A stretch of 64,000 nt of DNA, from positions 300,744-364,743 of the forward strand of contig MPNW01000014.1 in the NCBI GenBank assembly GCA_011800805.1. The letters are read 5' to 3'. Numbering within the stretch: position 1 is the first letter of the stretch; each line of letters begins with the position of its first letter. Source of the DNA: Hirudo medicinalis. Its lineage: Eukaryota; Annelida; Clitellata; Hirudinida; Hirudinidae. Made by a program: the position numbers and the translations under genes. Positions 59,001 to 64,000 of the stretch are shown piece by piece. Under the pieces are notes generated by a model. That model was not told where the DNA came from. It saw nothing but the letters and a program-made list of their open reading frames with translations, and did not search any database.

Positions 59001-60532
59001 TTCTACGTAGTATCCTATTGGACACTTCGCTTCATTTTCAACTGTGGACTCTACTTAGGCAGCGATACTGTTTGCCGTTGGTATTTTGATCCGTGAGTAA
59101 ATAATTCTAGGAAATTCAAAACCCATTTCAAAATATCATTTGAACTCCTCTTTGAAATACATCAGAAGAGCCTCTAACGGGTCTCGGATAAGACTGTTTC
59201 AGCCTGCTATTAGTTCATTGGCTGTTTTTCACCTTGGATCAGCTGTTAAAGGCACAATAATGTATTGCTTTGTCAATAAACTTATGATCTTCATTTTTTC
59301 ATCATATTATTGGAAGTAGGTCATCTATTATTTGAATTGCAATTTAAATGGCAATTCGAAGTAATTGTAGTTAAGAATATCATGGAAAATATTAAATTAT
59401 TTCATAAATGAAATAATTAGCATAGCCTCAGAACTGCAGCTATTGTTATATATATATTTTACCGAATACTGTAGAACCAAGTGATTTTATTAGCTTCAAT
59501 CCAGACAATTAAATTATAACCAATAATAAAAACATCGATGCGGCAATTAACGCATTTTTCAGAGTGAAATCGAAGCAACTTGGAGATAAAAAAGTTTCAG
59601 TTGGATACATTTACAACTTCTATGAACAATTCCTAAGATACATTGATCCAATAACCTACACTTCGATGGGTTTGCAAGTTGATTGCAATTTGATTTAATA
59701 ATTTCGTTTACCAATTTTTTTTTATGCAGCCATGTTTGGCTTCGACTTGCAAATTTCATCTCAAATTACCTTTGTAACACTATTGAGTGACTTCCAAATC
59801 CGACACCAGTATCGCATGAAGCAAGTTTCTAAATCGATCGAACATTTCAAATACTCCATCCTGGTCTCAGTTTATCTCATGTTGGAGTTTGGTACTGAGG
59901 TAGGCGTAAACTACACAAGGTGCAACTTTATTTTCATTGCCTCATTAATATTAACTAGGCATCGAAGGATTACCTGTGCACCAAAAACCTTCCCGTCCTC
60001 GCTGCACTCATGGTAGCGTATTTCGTCATTGGAGACTTAATCGACCTTGTGGAGGTGAGTTTCTGGTCTTACTCAAAACTTTAACACCACAACTTTTTAA
60101 TTTCCTGTTACCATAAACAAAAATCTTATTTTAAAATAATAAATTCAAAGTCAGCAAAACCGTCCAAAGTAAAACACGTCACAAACTAACTTCAACAGCA
60201 AATATACCACTCCTTCTTTATGTGTCTCTGCACAGACTTTGGATGCAACATAACATCAGATGAGAACAATTTTACCAGAAGAAATCTCATGAAGGTAAAT
60301 AATGTTCGTTATTAACAGCTATAGATGTTTAAGCATCAGAATCAAAGTACCATTGCTACAAGTCACATTAGTTTATCTTCGCATCCACTTATATCAATTT
60401 CCCCTCAAATGTATTAACACCTGGTTGCGTGGTAGATGAATCCACCAGATTTGAATTTTTAATTGTATGCTATTTCAGTACTACTTGTATCACATCGATG
60501 AAGAAGAAGCAAATGATAAGCTTGTTGATTAG
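56093..60532 (+). CDS. SLC44A: Choline-transporter-like protein, SLC44 family
   Basis: Multi-pass membrane protein of the CTL family, which moves choline across plasma and mitochondrial membranes. The model gives 627 residues (human CTL1 about 657). Landmarks in order: TDIWYLWVFIVFQF first membrane helix, NGIDSFGNTCG, SGMDHSKREYM, CVSACMDIPNRN and later Cys in the large outer loop, a run of hydrophobic helices, WFFYVVSYWTLRF, VCRWYFDP, SLAVFHLGSAVKGTI, then the C-terminal helices (AYFVIGDLIDLVE, HSFFMCLCTDFG) and the acidic end. Exons: 56093-56266, 56619-56761, 56823-56996, 57411-57486, 57545-57608, 57680-57788, 58115-58220, 58412-58483, 58684-58750, 58814-58883, 58937-59092, 59166-59315, 59563-59669, 59730-59899, 59959-60054, 60199-60294, 60479-60532. 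All phases agree. The paralogue within SLC44A1-5 is not resolved. Confidence 0.88.
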
Positions 60533-60667
60533 ATGTAATTTGTTATAAAGAAAAACACCAAGAATTTAAATATTTTTCTGACTCATAACTTCATGAGGTT
60601 ATAAAATGTCATGAGGTCCTTATCATGAGTCAAATGAATGAGAATGACATGGTGACAAACATCATCA

Positions 60668-61499
60668 TCATAGGCCTGACTTCTCCTTCTCATCAAATTG
60701 AATGACGTTCAATTCATGGTCAGGTGTTGACATGAACAAGTTGACATCTGGTTGATATAACATTCTAAATTTAAAACCAAATATTTGATAATTATTAGTT
60801 AATTACTTTACAAATTTTTAATAAGTGACAAAAATAGTTTCATCAAAATTAATATAGAGACAATTTATATTGAAGCAAATAAAACAAACCATTTGTGACA
60901 ACCTCCTCGCTCTGATCAACTATGTCTTCCATAATGCTTGTACTCACTTGATATGAAGTTGATTCTGTGTGAGCTTGGTTAACTCTTGGAAGGCTACGCT
61001 GCTTGTACACATCCTGTATCAGTTGATTTTCTATTTGCTTACTGCAATAAGAACGATTTACTGGAATAAAAGGTTCTGAAAGTCCAACCTAAAAAGAGTA
61101 ACAACTGACATTGCACGGCTCTCAATGATTGTTGCTATTGAGTTGAGTTCTGTAGAAAAATTCTTGACAGCTGATGCCAACATTTCAATCTCAACAGCTG
61201 TCCACTTCCCTCTGAAGTCAAATAGAAAATTAAAGAGTGTCTAATTTCACTTTAAAACCCACAACAATCATATTTATTTTCAAAGAATCACCGCTCCTAA
61301 CAAAATTAAATTTTGAAAAAGTTTTAGATTGCCTAAACGAGGCAACATACTTGGAGTCATCAAGTTTCGTCTCACACGGTAACAAATGTGTTAGCTGTCC
61401 CAGACGTGTCATGGCCTCTCCGGCAGTCATGAACAATTCCGCAACCTTAAGAAAAGTTAATAACAAAAATACTTCATTTGATAACTCGACCGGACTCAT
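60668..61499 (-). CDS. BAP18: BAP18, chromatin complex subunit
   Basis: Homologue of BAP18 (C17orf49), a small SANT-domain subunit found with NURF and MLL1/WDR5 complexes; nuclear. The model gives 174 residues. N-terminus with the conserved VAELFMTAGEAMTRLGQLT; SANT-like domain GKWTAVEIEMLASAVKNF and LNSIATIIESR; a linker starting KQIENQLIQDVYKQ; and a C-terminal ELNVIQFDEKE that matches the conserved end of the family. Exons 5' to 3': 61499-61351, 61211-61089, 61041-60886, 60764-60668. The last donor (60886) is weak but is the only one I found that keeps phase. Positions 61472-61446 form a 27-base GT...AG segment that is in frame; it either codes nine hydrophobic residues or is a micro-intron. 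Stop lies 135 bases from the SLC44 stop. Confidence 0.82.
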
Positions 61500-63404
61500 T
61501 ATACTCTAAAAGTAAAGAAAAGAACGTGTAAAGCTATTCTAAAAACAAATTATGTATACCTTTTCCGGATTTACCATCTTTAACGTATTAATTTATGAGC
61601 ACATACGAACAGAAACACCGAGCGGATCAGGTCCATCCCATACGATAACCAAATCAACAAATATAAAAGTAAATGTCTATTGCGAATTACAGTTGAGGTA
61701 AATCACAATATATTAATAAGCAATTATAATACATTGTGATAAACAATTAAAAATTAGAATTTTTTAATACAATTACTTAATTATTAACTAAGCTCTGCAA
61801 AAATTAGTATTTAGAATTTATTTAATTGACATTTTTATTTTAAATTTAAATAAATGATACAAATTTGTTCTTATCACCAAAGCAGTAATTAAATAATGAC
61901 AAATTGGTATTCAGATGGTTTTTAGTTTTGTATTCACTTACTGCGCAGATTGCAGATTGGTAGCGTAACAGCTGCATGAATTATAACGAGTTATTTTTTT
62001 CAAACTTTTAGAAGCTTACTGAAACCTCAGAATGTTTCGTAGCTGGAGAATGAAAGTTTCCCTAACCGATTTTCCGATGGTCAAATAAGCTATTTGGCTT
62101 ACTATTTGGCTATGTGTCTTGCTTGAGAAGTGGACATAAATAACACCAAGCGCTTAGGAGGGGGAGGGGGCTGAAGAAATATGATGCAATGTAGGATGCA
62201 CAAATCGATAAACCCATCGCTTGTTGTGTCTCATCAAATTTGGCTGGTTGACCCAACGAATGAATTTTAAATCGCGCTAAAGCTGAAACTCAAAAACGTC
62301 AACAGCTAATTTAGGAAGGAAAAATTAAAAAGCTTGATTTTTTAATGGTGCGAAGCGAAACAGGTCCACAAACCCTCTCAGGCTCAAAAAGCGTCCGGGA
62401 TTTGTGACTTTGAAAATGAAGGTCACGTCCCTTGTGAGCAGGGAGAGGATAAAATCCTCACAATGTTTATTGGATGAGTAATTGAATAACTAATGAATGA
62501 AACAAAATTATTTTGAAATAATTTTTTTCCATTCTATTCTGGTGGAAATTGTTGTGAACGGGAATAAGCAGAGGTGAAAACATTTAAGGAGCTTACAAGC
62601 GATTATTTTGGAGTTACATAATGGATAACATCTTTGAATCGCAAATGGAATTATAAAGGATTTTCGAAAATATACCACTCAGAATTAATTACTTACTATG
62701 CAACATTTTTGTAAAGTGATTATGTAGAGTAAATATGCGAACAAAATAATAATAAAATAATTATAAAACGTAGATGCACTTACTAGTGTCGAAATTTCGC
62801 ATTTTAAAATATATAAAAACCGAAAAAAAAAGAAAAAAAAACTTTTAAAAGTTTCATTTTGAAAGTTTGGCTTGATATTTTATCCGTTATGTGTTTATGT
62901 GTTCGATTATCAAGTATGTTAATTATTAAATTTCCTTGCCTCTTAGCATAAACAATCTCCTGAGACATTGGGCATACATTGGACTCGACGCAATCTTATA
63001 AGAGTGGAAGTTTTCCTAGTCGACTGCTCTGATAGATTTGCGGCATGTGAACATTTCCAATGCAACATGATCCTGCCTCTCATCCCCTTTGAGGTGTTTG
63101 TTGAACGTCACTAGTAGATGCGCACCTGTCCCTGACTAAGTCGATACGCCCGAGGAGTTTAAGATCTTCCAGTCATTTTATTCCTTCCATCCATGTTTAC
63201 CCTTCTTCTTTGTATTTCCGCTTTATTTGACCACAAGGAACTAATGACTGGCGTTGAGAATTTCTACTTCCAGTGGAAAAATCTGGACTGTATTTTGATT
63301 GGTTGCTAGAAAAGGGCGGATCGGCCAATGAAATAGCGAGACAAGGATATTAGATGGACCGAAATTAATGTTCAAAATTTTTTGATGCACTGGTTCAGTC
63401 AAGA
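61500..63404. other. Intergenic, no gene found
   Basis: 1.9 kb, AT-rich, between two divergent genes, so it should hold both promoters. A minus-strand 3' splice site just upstream of the BAP18 ATG (near 61506) suggests that BAP18 has a 5' UTR intron reaching into this region. Nothing else identified. Confidence 0.45.
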
Positions 63405-64000
63405 ATGGAAGAAGAAAATGACTCCCATGTTAAAGATATCTTCAGTATTTCAAGGTGCCGCTTCAGAATGTTCAAATTACTTACAAATTGTTCCTTGTAA
63501 TTATTTAACATCAAATTAAAATAAATTGAAGTGATCAGCACAAGTTGATGCCCTGCAGCATTGAAATGTTGGAATATGTAGCTCCATCAAAGGAAGCACG
63601 AGTCGAATGTTGCAGCTTTTTCCAAATCTCCGAGAAAGTCGATCAGTCGGATTATTTTTTCAGTGATTGCGGTTCTGCCAAACCGCTCAATTGGAAGGAA
63701 CCAGAAGATGGCTGGAATGCTGCTTGTTATGCTGAGCAAGGTAATTTTTTTTCAGAGGCAAATGCAGATGTGGAATGCTACCACTTGTTGGCTACTAATG
63801 ACTTTGAAGGGAATTCTGTAGCTGCACCCCTTTGGACCTTGAATTCATTTGAAGAGAGGCAGAAAGATGAAATAATCACACAAGAGCAGATTCTTACAAA
63901 CGGATTCTCCTGCACTCCTTCAAAATCAATTCTCTCCAGAGGAAGACTTAAAGAGTCCTTGCAAAAGCATCCAAGAGGAACCAGTAGTTTCATACATAAA
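63405..64000 (+). CDS. Unrecognised protein, 5' part (runs off the window)
   Basis: Exons 63405-63454 (MEEENDSHVKDIFSI) and 63559 to at least 64000, joined in phase. About 164 residues are seen. They are acidic and Cys-containing (ECCSFFQISEKVDQSDYFF, DCGSAKPLNWKEPEDGWN, then VECYHLL) and become Ser/Thr/Lys-rich at the right edge (TPSKSILSRGRLKES). No signal peptide, membrane helix or known domain is recognised. Positions 63741-63755 look like a perfect 15-base intron but are also in frame. The window ends inside the coding sequence. Confidence 0.5.

Noticed and set aside
55100..60532. Meckelin (TMEM67) as identity of the large membrane protein
   Set aside because: First impression only; the loop motifs (SFGNTCG, SGMDHSKRE, CVSAC) and late HLGSAVKGT match SLC44 choline-transporter-like proteins instead.

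Overview
The window is nuclear DNA from a gene-dense, AT-rich animal. Genes are cut into many small exons by canonical GT-AG introns, most of 60-160 bases. The gene set (cytoplasmic dynein heavy chain, RBM26/27, SH3BP2, AIFM1, ABLIM-type LIM protein, sialin-type SLC17, RTEL1, Y-box protein, SLC44, BAP18) is metazoan. The phylum cannot be fixed from the sequence; a compact invertebrate genome fits best. I built gene models by joining exons whose splice sites, reading phase and remembered family sequence all agree. For most genes the summed coding length is an exact multiple of three.

Layout, left to right. 1-7416 (+): C-terminal third of cytoplasmic dynein heavy chain, from the stalk to the stop. 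8766-14686 (+): RBM26/27-like RNA-binding protein. 15102-18469 (-): compact SH3BP2-like PH/SH2 adaptor. 19256-20916 (+): CUSTOS-like protein. 22363-26317 (-): AIFM1. 27599-29343 (+): uncharacterised 216-residue protein with a hAT-type MITE in its first intron. 30350-33002 (-): ABLIM-like LIM protein. 34386-37111 (+): sialin-type anion transporter. 38278-40059 (-): unrecognised 485-residue disordered protein. 41556-43378: degenerate pogo/Tigger-like DNA transposon, preceded by a hAT-like terminus and a small GC-rich island. 45930-52183 (+): RTEL1 helicase. 52462-52720 (+): 63-residue RING protein. 53243-55488 (-): Y-box cold-shock protein with a long C-terminal tail. 56093-60532 (+): choline-transporter-like SLC44. 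60668-61499 (-): BAP18. 63405-64000 (+): start of an unrecognised gene that leaves the window.

The genes do not form a functional cluster; they are ordinary housekeeping, signalling and transport genes. Several pairs are head to head (SH3BP2/CUSTOS, AIFM1/216-residue gene, ABLIM/SLC17, Y-box/SLC44) and may share promoters. Others converge within about 135-520 bases. I found no CRISPR array, prokaryotic operon, rRNA or tRNA, and nothing that convincingly amounts to a new biological system. The most useful leads are the 216-residue protein, the unusual domain layouts of several known families, two fairly well-preserved mobile elements, possible micro-introns, and a two-base reading-frame defect in dynein.
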